Positions 6,830 to 14,848 are shown, counted from the stretch's first letter. The stretch: DNA of 64,000 nucleotides from Salisaeta longa DSM 21114 (GCF_000419585.1 NZ_ATTH01000001.1:3128766-3192765), one strand, 5' to 3'. A program made the numbers and translations. The notes: generated by a model from the letters alone, not told the origin.

Positions 6830-6922
6830 ATGGTCCGTGTCCGTCTCACTGAGCAGGCCCAAAATGAACTTGACCGTTATACAGCCCAAACTTTTCGCTG
6901 GGATGACGAGTCAAAAGGATGA
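6830..6922 (+). pseudogene. remnant of RelE/ParE-type toxin, cut at a crossover box
   Basis: Begins MVRVRLTEQAQNELDR, the normal N-terminus of RelE/ParE-superfamily toxins, and then runs straight into GTTATAC at 6876-6882, the crossover box of an attC site. The frame goes on for only 14 unrelated residues before a TGA at 6920. The rest of the toxin fold is missing. This is the second toxin in the array cut after about 16 codons at such a box (compare 3755-3809). Confidence 0.7.
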
Positions 6923-6953
6923 GATCCAATCATCACCCAGCGATCCAATCGCT

Positions 6954-7211
6954 ATGCTTCGAACGTACGAAGGCATCCTCGAAGGCGATCGCATCCGGTG
7001 GGCGGGAGACGACGTGCCTGCTACCGATCGGCCGCTTCGCGTGCACGTGACCGTGATTGAAGACAACGCCGAAAAGGAGAAGCGGGGCCAGCAGATGGCC
7101 GATGCACTCTCCAAAGTGGCGGAGTCCGGCGCGTTCAGCGGGATTCAGGACCCTAGCGCGTGGCAGCGTGACATCCGCCGTGATCGTCCGCTTCCCGGTC
7201 GCGACAACTGA
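6954..7211 (+). CDS. antitoxin of a PIN-type pair
   Basis: 85 residues from ATG 6954. MLRTYEGILEGDRIRWAGD and RPLRVHVTVIED form a short beta-rich N-terminal domain (a DUF104-like or AbrB-like small antitoxin fold), followed by a charged helical region (KEKRGQQMADALSKVAESG) and a terminal DPSAWQRDIRRDRPLP motif common in antitoxins that precede VapC-type toxins. Five bases separate it from the PIN gene at 7217. Upstream in-frame starts would extend back through the toxin remnant and are not supported. It is in the cassette that begins at the orphan box 6876-6882. Confidence 0.75.
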   Translation: MLRTYEGILEGDRIRWAGDDVPATDRPLRVHVTVIEDNAEKEKRGQQMADALSKVAESGAFSGIQDPSAWQRDIRRDRPLPGRDN

Positions 7212-7216
7212 GGCAT

Positions 7217-7588
7217 ATGCTTCTCGACAGCAATCTTATTATCTATGCCAGTCAGCCCCAGCACGGAGCCCTTCGAAGATTCATCGCCCGTGAGGCACCC
7301 TACGTTTCAGTGATCAGCAAGGTCGAGACGCTGGGCTACCATGAGCTTGGTGAGAACGAGCAGCGGGTTCTGGAAGCGTTCTTCGACGCGGCCGAAGTGC
7401 TCCCGGTGTCAGGGTCGGCTATTACCGCAGCGATTCGACTACGCCAAAAGCGCCGCATGTCACTCGGCGATGCGCTTATCGCGGGAACGGCGCTCAGCTA
7501 CGGCCTGCTGCTGGCAACGCACAACACGGAGGACTTTGCATGGATCGAGGAGTTGGACGTTATCGATCCGCTTGCCAACACGTCGTAA
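7217..7588 (+). CDS. PIN-domain VapC-type toxin
   Basis: 123 residues. Catalytic acidic residues are visible: Asp4 in MLLDSNLIIYA, Glu37 in ISKVETLGY, Asp in RMSLGDALIAGTAL and the last acidic position in ATHNTEDF. The C-terminal A-T-x-N-x-x-D-F is a strong VapC mark. Such toxins cleave tRNA or other structured RNA. Paired with the antitoxin just upstream; the stop lies 7 bases before attC-like site I. Confidence 0.9.
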   Translation: MLLDSNLIIYASQPQHGALRRFIAREAPYVSVISKVETLGYHELGENEQRVLEAFFDAAEVLPVSGSAITAAIRLRQKRRMSLGDALIAGTALSYGLLLATHNTEDFAWIEELDVIDPLANTS

Positions 7589-7594
7589 AGGGTC

Positions 7595-7709
7595 GCAGAA
7601 CCCCACACTGCTGCCGACGAAGGGCTGAAGCCAGATTGTGGCGGTAGCGCATCCGCTGCTGAATCCGTATCTTTTCATTGTCCTTCGCGGCATAGTTCAT
7701 CCGCTATGT
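7595..7709 (+). repeat. attC-like site I (family 1, degenerate boxes)
   Basis: Arms ACTGCTGCCGACGAAGGGCT and GTCCTTCGCGGCATAG pair as in sites B-D. The first box is GCAGAAC (7595) and the last GCTATGT (7703-7709), where GTTATGT is expected. A second GTTATGA occurs at 7732-7738, overlapping the next start codon. Confidence 0.75.
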
Positions 7710-7734
7710 CTTTTGCAGACGATGATACATCGTT

Positions 7735-8442
7735 ATGAGGATTATGCAGCGTGAGGTTAACCAAATCCGTGACACAGCTAAGCAATTGCCCGAGAAACGT
7801 ACTCGTTTCAAGGATTTGCTATCCCGCCTCTCGAAAAACAAGCAGCGTGAACTACTGGCCATCGTTTACCTTGGACGGGGCGACTACTCGGATTGGGACG
7901 AAGCACTTTCCAATGTGACTCTACCGTCTGGGATGGCTGTATATCTTGCTGAAAAGCAGTATCTCTCCCAGTACATCAGTCAGGGCTGGGACATGGTGCC
8001 GCACCGCGTCAAGGAGAATGTGGTTAACGACGCTGCGGATAAACTCGACGCCACAATCCAGGCAGTTGAGGAAATCCTCAATGGCTTGGATGGATACCTG
8101 GTTGAATTCCGTGAAAGACCAGAATCGGTGTCTACCAATCTGCTTCGTCTCCGGGCTTTTTCAGACGAGATAGCTCAAGCTGTTGGCAACAACCCGCGAG
8201 TATCGGATGGATGGTACCATGAGAAATCGAGTCAGCTGAAGAATAGTGCGAAAGGGGCGGTGGACATGTGGATTCGTGACCATGACGAAGTCGAAGTGGT
8301 CCCCAGTGCTCCAATGTCGGCCCACGAATGGATCAAGGAAATGATGACTGGATATCTGAGGGACGGTCTTAAGATGGCCAGAGTTCTCCGGAAGGCAGTT
8401 GAAGAGGATGAGATCGATCTTCTAGATTATCAAGAGCAGTAA
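7735..8442 (+). CDS. unknown cassette protein, DUF3775-like
   Basis: 235 residues, all soluble and largely helical. Residues about 28-65 (SRLSKNKQRELLAIVYLGRG followed by DYSDWDEAL) resemble the DUF3775 family motif ELxALxxLGRGDFxxWxEA, a small helical domain of unknown role. The remaining sequence has no recognised motif; KLDATIQAVEEILNGLDGYL and a C-terminal acidic helix are the other notable parts. It is the only gene in its cassette and the longest intact one in the array, with no obvious toxin or antitoxin partner. A second start at 7744 would shorten it by 3 residues. No function is proposed. Confidence 0.7.
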   Translation: MRIMQREVNQIRDTAKQLPEKRTRFKDLLSRLSKNKQRELLAIVYLGRGDYSDWDEALSNVTLPSGMAVYLAEKQYLSQYISQGWDMVPHRVKENVVNDAADKLDATIQAVEEILNGLDGYLVEFRERPESVSTNLLRLRAFSDEIAQAVGNNPRVSDGWYHEKSSQLKNSAKGAVDMWIRDHDEVEVVPSAPMSAHEWIKEMMTGYLRDGLKMARVLRKAVEEDEIDLLDYQEQ

Positions 8443-8449
8443 GAAAAAC

Positions 8450-8638
8450 GCATAACCGTCGCTAGAGGCGACGGAGGGCTTTTGCCGTCATCAATCGAGG
8501 TCTTGCAGACGGTCTCGCCTTCGCTCGCCGGGAGTGACGAAGTTGGCGGATGGAAACTGCGGTTGGCCTTGATATTTTCGCCGAGTCAAGTTCTTCTGGC
8601 GTTTTCCTGCCCTCCGCACTTCAGCTTCCACGTTATAT
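8450..8638 (+). repeat. attC-like site J (long)
   Basis: From GCATAAC (8450) to GTTATAT (8632-8638), 189 bases. Arms around GCGACGGAGGGCT and GCCCTCCGC are complementary, with looser pairing toward the ends. Follows the preceding stop by 8 bases. Confidence 0.7.
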
Positions 8639-8733
8639 GCCGCACTGCCTGTCTCTAAAGGCTGGTCTGAACCCAATCGCCTGGCGCGGCATTCAAAAGA
8701 TGCATTTTTGCTCATCATCCTTTACCGCAGACC

Positions 8734-8958
8734 ATGAAGGTGAAAGTCACCAAACGAGGCGTCACCGTGCCCAAGCGGATGCTCCATGGAGCGGAGGAGG
8801 TTACCATCCGAGAAGAAAAGGGCCGCATCATTGTTGAACCTGTTGGCGAGACGGAGCCCGAAGAAACTGATCCGATTCAGGGACTCGGCCGTGAGCCTGT
8901 GCAGTGCAATGCTCCCGATGCGGCTGAACATCACGACCGCTACCTCTACGGCAAATGA
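8734..8958 (+). CDS. AbrB/VapB-like antitoxin
   Basis: 74 residues. MKVKVTKRGVTVPKRMLHGA followed by EVTIREEKGRIIVEPV is a swapped-hairpin AbrB-type (VapB) DNA-binding segment, although shorter at the N-terminus than usual. The C-terminal tail DPIQGLGREPV and the AEHHDRYLYG end are typical of antitoxins preceding PIN toxins. Its stop overlaps the toxin start in an ATGA at 8955-8958. Dimeric autorepression of the cassette is expected from the family. Confidence 0.85.
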   Translation: MKVKVTKRGVTVPKRMLHGAEEVTIREEKGRIIVEPVGETEPEETDPIQGLGREPVQCNAPDAAEHHDRYLYGK

Positions 8959-9365
8959 CCTCCTGTTTTCTCGATACGGGCTATCTCATTGCTCTTGAGG
9001 CCTCCGACGATCAGCACCACGACGCGGCCGTTCGGCATTGGCGAGATGAAGTCCTGGCCTCCCCACCCCTGATTGTCACCACATCGTATGTCTTCGATGA
9101 AGTGGTCACCTTCTTCAACGGTCGCGACCGTCACGAAAAAGCCGTCGAGGTCGGGCAGCGCCTGCAAGCGAGCGATGCGGTAGAGATCGTACATGTGACG
9201 CGGAAGCTTTTCAATGCAGGATGGCTTCTGCTGCAGGAACGACCAGACAAGCGATATTCGCTGACCGACTGCATTTCCTTTGTCGTCATGGAACGACGCC
9301 AGATCGAGCGCGCATTGGCATTTGATCACCACTTCCAGCAGGCAGGATTTCAGCTTCTTCCGTGA
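8955..9365 (+). CDS. PIN-domain VapC-type toxin
   Basis: 136 residues. Begins MTSCFLDTGYLIALEASDDQ with the first catalytic Asp, then TTSYVFDEVVTFF with the conserved acidic residue, then SLTDCISFVVMERRQIERAL with S-x-T-D-C-x-S-F-x-x-M, a signature of one VapC subfamily, and AFDHHFQQAGF with the last Asp. Coupled to the antitoxin by a 4-base overlap. It is the last intact gene of the array; the site after it (9371) is truncated. Confidence 0.9.
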   Translation: MTSCFLDTGYLIALEASDDQHHDAAVRHWRDEVLASPPLIVTTSYVFDEVVTFFNGRDRHEKAVEVGQRLQASDAVEIVHVTRKLFNAGWLLLQERPDKRYSLTDCISFVVMERRQIERALAFDHHFQQAGFQLLP

Positions 9366-9370
9366 GCGGC

Positions 9371-9466
9371 ACATAATCCTGCGCTGCTGCCGACGAAGGG
9401 CTGAAGCCAGATGGTGGCGGTAGCGCATCCGCTGCTGAATCCGTATCCTTTCAGTGCCCGCCGCGG
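9371..9466 (+). repeat. truncated attC-like site K, right end of the array
   Basis: Begins ACATAAT (consensus ACATAAC altered at the last base) and keeps the family-1 sequence (GCTGCTGCCGACGAAGGGCT ... GCTGCTGAATCCGTATC ... TTTCAGTGCCCG) but loses similarity at about 9460-9466, before the right arm and GTTAT box. It marks the junction with unrelated chromosomal sequence. Confidence 0.8.
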
Positions 9467-9818
9467 GCACGCCAAGCCATGAGCTTTGTCGGACGGCGCT
9501 TGGGCATCGCGTAAATCTTACACCGGCGGGGAGCTTTCGCCCGTGGCTCTGCGTCTCATCTTCATGTGCGATGTAGGCACGGCGCCCGCGCATGACGGAA
9601 AGGCCCTGCTGCAGCCCGGGCGTCTCCTGACGAATGGGCAGCCAACTTTCTTCTTTGCACGCGCGGCATTACTTTTGAAGTTACGTGTACACGAAATCTG
9701 CACTGTGCATTTGCAGCGTGTGTGCCCCACCGGCGTCATGATGCGATGTGCGGGCGCAGCGCCCCGATGGTTGATCCATCCGTCGCTTCTCATTCTTTTT
9801 TGCTGGTACCTGATCTCC
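9467..9818. other. junction between cassette array and core chromosome
   Basis: About 350 bases between the truncated attC and the next gene. The downstream frame is open across it, but the peptide is not protein-like and the clear membrane anchor starts at 9819. I see no other gene, RNA or repeat here. Confidence 0.5.
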
Positions 9819-11624
9819 ATGAAACGCATTGGCCCCTTTCATTCGTCGGATCAGCCGCTCGCGTCCCCCCGCGGGCCGCGCACGTACCAAATGGCGCTGC
9901 TGGGCCTCGCGGTGCTTCTCGCCGTCAGCCTGCTGCGGTGGCCGCTGTGGGGGCAGGCGCTGGTTACGCGCTTCGCGCCCGTAACGGCGCCCGCCGTGCC
10001 CGAGACGACGAGCGCGGTTGGGGACGAGGCGTTTACCATGCGCCAATCGCCGCAGCATCCGGATGCGCGGTACGCCGCGTACTTTGGGCGCGCCGCGGCG
10101 GCTCCGGAGGCACCCGACTCGCTCCAGACGAGCGCCGAGGCGTTTCAGGAGCTGCTGGAAATCTACCGCTACCGCATGGTGGTCGATGACAACTTTACCG
10201 TGCGCGTTACCGATCGCCGCACGAACAAGACGCTGGAGGTGTATGTGCTTGAGGAGCAGCGCGCCGCGTACCGCCGCGGGGCCGATGTCGACTGGGGCCG
10301 GATCGATGCCTACCGCCGCGATGCTACGCGGCGCCTCGTGGACAAGTGGGCCGCGCGGGGCATTCCGCGTGACGCCATTACGGTCAAATGGGGCCGTCGC
10401 AATCAGGTGGAGCTGGCACACCAGCGCGACCTTCCGTACGTGGCCTACGAAATTCGCCTGGCGCAGGCGCTTGGGCTGAGCCTCCTGCCAACGGAGATTG
10501 GAACGGTCGAAACGTTCAACCAAGATCACTTGGTGTCCTCGGTGGGCGCGCGCAGTCGGTACCAGATGATGCCCTACATCCTCCGGCGTCGCGGCCTCAA
10601 TCAGTATCGCCTGGAAACCATCGATGGGGCAGCCGTGCAGGTGCACGAGGAGCGCCATCCGCTGTTGGCGATGGAGCCGGCCTTCCTGCTGCTAAAGGGG
10701 TACGCCAACGCCGTGGGCCACGAGGTGCCGGGCATGTCGGCATATCACTCCGGGCCGGGCAACATCTTCAACATCTACCGGCTGTTTTACATGCAGGGCG
10801 ATCGCTTCACGACAGAAACGAACGTCCTGGATGCGTACATCTGGGGGCTCACAAAGGGCTTTGAAGCCGTCAACGAAGTCTCCACGTTTGGTTACTACTC
10901 CCGGGGCTACATCCCCACGGCCTACAGCACGCTGCAAGTAGCAGAGCAAGCCCCGATCCCGCTCGACCAAACCATGCGCGCCGTACGGGTGCAGCTGGAG
11001 CGCGGGCGCACGGTGCGGCTGGATTCCTTGCTGCAGGCCCTGCACCGCGCGGGCATGCCTACGACGTACGAGCAATTTCGCACCCTGAACAAGCACTTCG
11101 ACCTGCCGCCTGCCACAGTTGACGGCGGCATTCCGGAAGGCGGCAACGTACAGCTCGTGGCGTTTCTGGATGGCGCGCCGGTGCGTTTCTTTCTGCCGCT
11201 TGGTGCGCCGAAGCGGTTGACGGAGGCGGGCCTCGACGTGCTCGCAGCCCGCGCGTCGTTCCGGTTCGATGAAACCACCTACGGTCCGCCGGCGCCGTCG
11301 CAGGTTACCGTGTGGGACGAGCAGTACGCGGCGCTTGTGGACGACATCAAGCAGTTTGGCTTCACGCAGGCCAACCGTGAGCGGCTCCTGGTGCTCTACG
11401 AGAAGTTTGCGCAGCTGGCCGAGGCGAACCCCTCGCCGTACCGGCGCCGGCAGCTCGACATCATCACCACGCATCGCCGCTTGTGGCTGTCGAGCCCGTT
11501 TGAGCGCCTGGCCGATGCTACCATGATGGCCCTGGGCCGGCTTCAGATGCCGGTGCAGCCGCCGGTTACGCTCGCCCCGGGCAGTTCCTCCTCCCTTACG
11601 GTGCCTGCACCGACGATGCCGTAG
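9819..11624 (+). CDS. membrane-anchored lytic-transglycosylase-like protein
   Basis: 601 residues from ATG 9819, with a single N-terminal membrane anchor at about residues 27-45. The central domain (about residues 190-350) has the soluble lytic transglycosylase pattern: TEIGTVETFNQDHLVSSVGA with the Glu position followed by SRYQMMPYIL, then AFLLLKGYANAVGH and SAYHSGPGNI, which parallel E-S, G-x-x-Q-x-M-P and A-Y-N-x-G-x-x-x motifs. The final 230 residues are a family-specific extension. Probable role: cleavage of peptidoglycan in the periplasm. The longer frame to 9486 is rejected because the start at 9819 gives a proper anchor. Its 3' end overlaps the convergent ppk1 by 29 bases. Confidence 0.6.
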   Translation: MKRIGPFHSSDQPLASPRGPRTYQMALLGLAVLLAVSLLRWPLWGQALVTRFAPVTAPAVPETTSAVGDEAFTMRQSPQHPDARYAAYFGRAAAAPEAPDSLQTSAEAFQELLEIYRYRMVVDDNFTVRVTDRRTNKTLEVYVLEEQRAAYRRGADVDWGRIDAYRRDATRRLVDKWAARGIPRDAITVKWGRRNQVELAHQRDLPYVAYEIRLAQALGLSLLPTEIGTVETFNQDHLVSSVGARSRYQMMPYILRRRGLNQYRLETIDGAAVQVHEERHPLLAMEPAFLLLKGYANAVGHEVPGMSAYHSGPGNIFNIYRLFYMQGDRFTTETNVLDAYIWGLTKGFEAVNEVSTFGYYSRGYIPTAYSTLQVAEQAPIPLDQTMRAVRVQLERGRTVRLDSLLQALHRAGMPTTYEQFRTLNKHFDLPPATVDGGIPEGGNVQLVAFLDGAPVRFFLPLGAPKRLTEAGLDVLAARASFRFDETTYGPPAPSQVTVWDEQYAALVDDIKQFGFTQANRERLLVLYEKFAQLAEANPSPYRRRQLDIITTHRRLWLSSPFERLADATMMALGRLQMPVQPPVTLAPGSSSSLTVPAPTMP

Positions 11625-13794
11625 GCCGGGGCGTGGCTTTTTCGTGCTGGCGCATCAGGTGCTCCTGCACGCCCTCGGTGGCGGGCGCGGCCGACGCGCG
11701 GAGGTAGCGGCCATCGGACTGCAAGCGCCAGCCGGTGGGGCTGTCGAGCGCCGTGCGTAGCAGCGTAACCAGGCGTTCTTTGTGATCGGCGTCAAGGATG
11801 GGGGCGGCAATCTCGACGCGGTCGTCGAGGCGGCTCCGTTGCCAATCGGCGCTGCTGATGTACACGTCGGGCGCGCCGTCGTTGTGGAAGTAGAAGATGC
11901 GGTCGTGCTCCAAAAACCGCCCCACGATACTCACCACGCGTACCGTTTCGCTGTAGCCGTCAAGGCCCGGACGCAAGCGGCAGTGCCCGCGTACCACCAG
12001 CTCAACCGTAACCCCAGCCTGCGCGGCGCGGTACAGCGCCGCAATGATTTGTCGGTCGCCCAGCTCATTCATCTTGGCCATGATGTGGCCGTTACCTTGC
12101 AGGCGCTGGTGGTCGATCTCGCGCTCGATCTTGTCCAGGAAGGCCCCGCGCATATCCTGCGGCGCCACCAGGAGGTGGTTGTACTGCTGCTCCGGCGCGT
12201 AGCCCGTCAGGTAGTGAAACAGGTTGGTAAGATCGTACCCAATGCCCCGGTGGCAGCTCAGCAACCCGAGGTCGGTATATTGCCGGGCCGTCTGTGCGTT
12301 GTAGTTGCCCGTGCTGATGTGGCAGTACGTACGCACGGCATCGGCCTCGCGCCGCACCACAAGCGCCGCCTGCGCGTGGGTTTTGAGGCCCACCAAGCCG
12401 TAAGCCACGTGCACCCCGGCATCCTCCAGCTGTCGGGCCCACGCGATGTTTTTCTCCTCATCGAAGCGCGCCTTCACCTCCACCAGCACCGCCACCTGTT
12501 TGCCGCGCTCGGCGGCCTCGATGAGCGCATCCACAATGGGCGAGTTCTCGGAGGTGCGGTACAGGGTCTGCTTAATGGCAAGCACCTGCGGATCGGTCAC
12601 GGCCTCTTCGATGAAGCGCTGGACGCTCTCCTCAAACGACTCATACGGGTGGTGCACCAGCATATCGCCCGAGCGGATCGTACTAAACAGCCCGGGGCGC
12701 GCGCGGCTTTTCGCGTCGCGCTGCAGGCGCACCGGCGTTTGGGGGCGCCACTTCGAAAAGCGCAACGCCGGCGTATATCGCTCCGACGGAATGTGGAGGT
12801 CGGCCAGCGTGGTAAGGTCGCTGTAGTCGATGAGCCGATCGGCCACGTACATGTCCTCGGCCCCCACGCGCAGCTTGTCCATCAGAAACGAGCGCACCGC
12901 CTCGGGCATCGCGCGCTCCACCTCCAGCCGCACCACCGGAGCAAAGCGTCGCTCGCGCAGCCGCTCGGAGATCATCTCGATCAGGTCGTCGGCCTCCTCC
13001 TCGTCGCGCCGCACATCCGCGTTGCGCGTCACGCGAAAGGCATACACGCCCTCCACATCCATCCCCCGAAAGAGGGCATCGATGTGATGCGCAATCACTT
13101 GCTCCAGCGGCACAAACTGCAACGGATTAAGCAGCGGGACCCACCGCGGACGGCTGGTGGTGGGCACCTTCACGCGGGCAAAGTGCTTGGTGCCGCGGTC
13201 GGGGTGCCGCAGCACCACCGCAAGCGAGAGGCTCATGTTGGAGATAAAGGGGAACGGGCGGCCCGGATCGACCGCCAGCGGCGTGAGGATGGGAAAAATG
13301 TTTTTGTGGAAGTAGGTGTGGAGGCGCTCGCGCGTCTCCTCGTCGAGCGCATCGAAGGCGCGCACGCGCAGTCCGATGGCGTCATTCAAGGCCGGCGCAA
13401 GGGCCTCCGTCCACGTGGTGCCCAGGGCCCGGTACATGGGGCGCACGGCCTGAGCAATGAGGGCGAGCTGCTCCTCGGGGGTGCGGCCGTCGGGCGAGGG
13501 CGTGATGACGCCTGCTGCCGCCTGCCGCTTGAGGCCGCCCACGCGCTTGCGGATGAAGCCGTCGAGGTTGGATGCGGTGATGCCCAAGAACCGCACCCGC
13601 TCCAGAAGCGGCGTGCTTTCATCGCGGGCCATTTGCAGCACGCGCCAGTTGAAGTCGAGCCAGCTCAGCTCGCGGTTGAAGTAGAGGCTTGCGTGGTCAA
13701 CGCTGGCGCCCTCGGGCACGGGTTGCGGCACGACCGCCCGCGGAGGGGCGTGGTTGTTGGACGGCGAAGGCGCGTCATCGGACGAACGAGGCAT
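11596..13794 (-). CDS. ppk1: polyphosphate kinase
   Basis: 732 residues, near the usual 700. Family marks in order: LYFNRELSWLDFNWRVLQMA at the N-terminus, the FPFISNMSLSLAV region, FSTIRSGDMLVHHPYESFEE, KARFDEEKNIAWARQLEDAG, VGLKTHAQAALVVRRE with the autophosphorylated histidine of the KTHxK motif, and CHISTGNYN. It reversibly polymerises the gamma phosphate of ATP into polyphosphate. I start it at 13794 (MPRSSDDAP) because sequence before it is not family-like. Convergent with the transglycosylase-like gene; the quinone reductase gene lies 70 bases upstream on the same strand. Confidence 0.95.
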   Translation of the reverse strand: MPRSSDDAPSPSNNHAPPRAVVPQPVPEGASVDHASLYFNRELSWLDFNWRVLQMARDESTPLLERVRFLGITASNLDGFIRKRVGGLKRQAAAGVITPSPDGRTPEEQLALIAQAVRPMYRALGTTWTEALAPALNDAIGLRVRAFDALDEETRERLHTYFHKNIFPILTPLAVDPGRPFPFISNMSLSLAVVLRHPDRGTKHFARVKVPTTSRPRWVPLLNPLQFVPLEQVIAHHIDALFRGMDVEGVYAFRVTRNADVRRDEEEADDLIEMISERLRERRFAPVVRLEVERAMPEAVRSFLMDKLRVGAEDMYVADRLIDYSDLTTLADLHIPSERYTPALRFSKWRPQTPVRLQRDAKSRARPGLFSTIRSGDMLVHHPYESFEESVQRFIEEAVTDPQVLAIKQTLYRTSENSPIVDALIEAAERGKQVAVLVEVKARFDEEKNIAWARQLEDAGVHVAYGLVGLKTHAQAALVVRREADAVRTYCHISTGNYNAQTARQYTDLGLLSCHRGIGYDLTNLFHYLTGYAPEQQYNHLLVAPQDMRGAFLDKIEREIDHQRLQGNGHIMAKMNELGDRQIIAALYRAAQAGVTVELVVRGHCRLRPGLDGYSETVRVVSIVGRFLEHDRIFYFHNDGAPDVYISSADWQRSRLDDRVEIAAPILDADHKERLVTLLRTALDSPTGWRLQSDGRYLRASAAPATEGVQEHLMRQHEKATPRPTASSVQAP

Positions 13795-13864
13795 GGGGCG
13801 CACAGAAAGCAGGAGACAAACGACGAGGGGTCTTACCGTCGATGCGGCGGGTGGGTTGCGCGTG

Positions 13865-14848
13865 CTACGGCGCAACGCGAAGCACAATTTTACCTGCGTT
13901 CTCGTTGTTCTCCATCCGCTGGTGCGCGGCGGCCACATCCGTCCAATCCATGACGGAATCAATGACGGGCTGCAAGGTGCCATCCACAAAGCGCGGCATC
14001 GCGTAGCTCGCAAAATCCTGGGTGAGCTTCACCTTGTACGCCAGCGATCGAGACCGCAGGGTCGTCGCAATCAGGCGCGCGCGCTTCGCCATGAGGTCGC
14101 GCAAGCTAAACTGCTCAACGGTGGCACCGCCCAGGGTGGCCAGCTGAATGATGCGGCCATCCATCGCCAGGCTGTCGATGTTGCCCTGTACGTACGGCGC
14201 GCCAATGAAATCGAGGATGAGGTTGACGCCCTGTCCGTCCGTTAGGCGCGGCACCTGCGCGGCAAAATCCTCGGTGGTGTAGTCGATGGTCGCCTCGGCG
14301 CCAAGCGAGCGGCACAGATCGTGCTTTGGGGCAGAAGCGGTGATGTACGGATGCGCCTCGGCCGCCGTGGTCAGCTGAATGGCTGCGGTGCCCACCCCGC
14401 TCGCGCCCGCGTGGATAAGGACGTGGTCGCCCGTTCCCAGATCGCCCAGCCAATGCAAGGCCTGAAAGGCCGTCAAGAAGACTTCGGGAATGGCAGCGGC
14501 CTCTTCCATCGAGAGGCCCGGCGGGAGAGCCATCAACAGGTCTTTGTGGACGACGGCATACTCGGCATAGCCGCCGCCAGAAAGGAGCGCACACACGCGG
14601 TCCCCCGCCGACCAGTCGACAACGCCCGGGCCGGTCGCATCCACGGTGCCCGCCATCTCCAACCCCAAGATGTCTGAGGCGCCTTCCGGCGGCGGGTAGT
14701 GGCCCTTTCGCTGGAACGTGTCGGCGCGGTTGAGGGCCGTGGCCTGTACGCGTACGCGGACTTCATCGGGGCCCGGATCGGGCGTGGGCACCGGGCCGAT
14801 GGTGAGGTTCGACGGCGGACCCGGTTCGGAGACAAGGACGGCGCGCAT
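13865..14848 (-). CDS. NAD(P)H quinone oxidoreductase, zinc-independent (MDR family)
   Basis: 327 residues, full length for the family. GroES-like N-terminal half (ALNRADTFQRKGHYPPPEGA, then DILGLEMAGTV) and Rossmann half with HAGASGVGTAAIQL, the nucleotide-binding motif A-G-x-G-V-G. NENAGKIVLRV at the end is typical of PIG3/TP53I3-like quinone reductases. It reduces quinones or similar carbonyl compounds with NADPH. Same strand as ppk1, 70 bases away. Confidence 0.9.
   Translation of the reverse strand: MRAVLVSEPGPPSNLTIGPVPTPDPGPDEVRVRVQATALNRADTFQRKGHYPPPEGASDILGLEMAGTVDATGPGVVDWSAGDRVCALLSGGGYAEYAVVHKDLLMALPPGLSMEEAAAIPEVFLTAFQALHWLGDLGTGDHVLIHAGASGVGTAAIQLTTAAEAHPYITASAPKHDLCRSLGAEATIDYTTEDFAAQVPRLTDGQGVNLILDFIGAPYVQGNIDSLAMDGRIIQLATLGGATVEQFSLRDLMAKRARLIATTLRSRSLAYKVKLTQDFASYAMPRFVDGTLQPVIDSVMDWTDVAAAHQRMENNENAGKIVLRVAP

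Larger units (their letters stand above)
1889..9466 (+). mobile_element. integron cassette array (integrase not in window)
   Basis: A run of short plus-strand genes separated by imperfect palindromes that all point the same way. Each palindrome begins with a box ending in AAC, has an inner pair of complementary arms, and ends with GTTAT followed by RY or a near variant. This is the structure of integron attC sites, where IntI cuts between G and TT of the last box. Cargo (toxin-antitoxin pairs, lipoproteins, unknowns) and AT-richer composition than the genes to the right fit a sedentary chromosomal integron or an integrase-less cluster of attC sites. The helicase/DprA pair at 3-1854 probably belongs to the array too, because an attC-like site follows it by 35 bases. 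IntI would lie left of the window. Confidence 0.85.

Noticed and set aside
7732..7738. GTTATGA as the true crossover box of site I
   Set aside because: Alignment with sites B-D places the box at 7703-7709; the later GTTATGA overlaps the next start codon and lies outside the palindrome. It could still be a secondary site.
9486..9818. Upstream extension of the transglycosylase-like gene by 111 residues
   Set aside because: The added sequence is not protein-like, and the membrane anchor placed at the N-terminus by the 9819 start is more convincing.
11782..13953. Long plus-strand open frame opposite ppk1
   Set aside because: It is the antisense of a clear ppk1 gene in GC-rich sequence; its composition (His/Arg/Val-rich) is typical of shadow frames.
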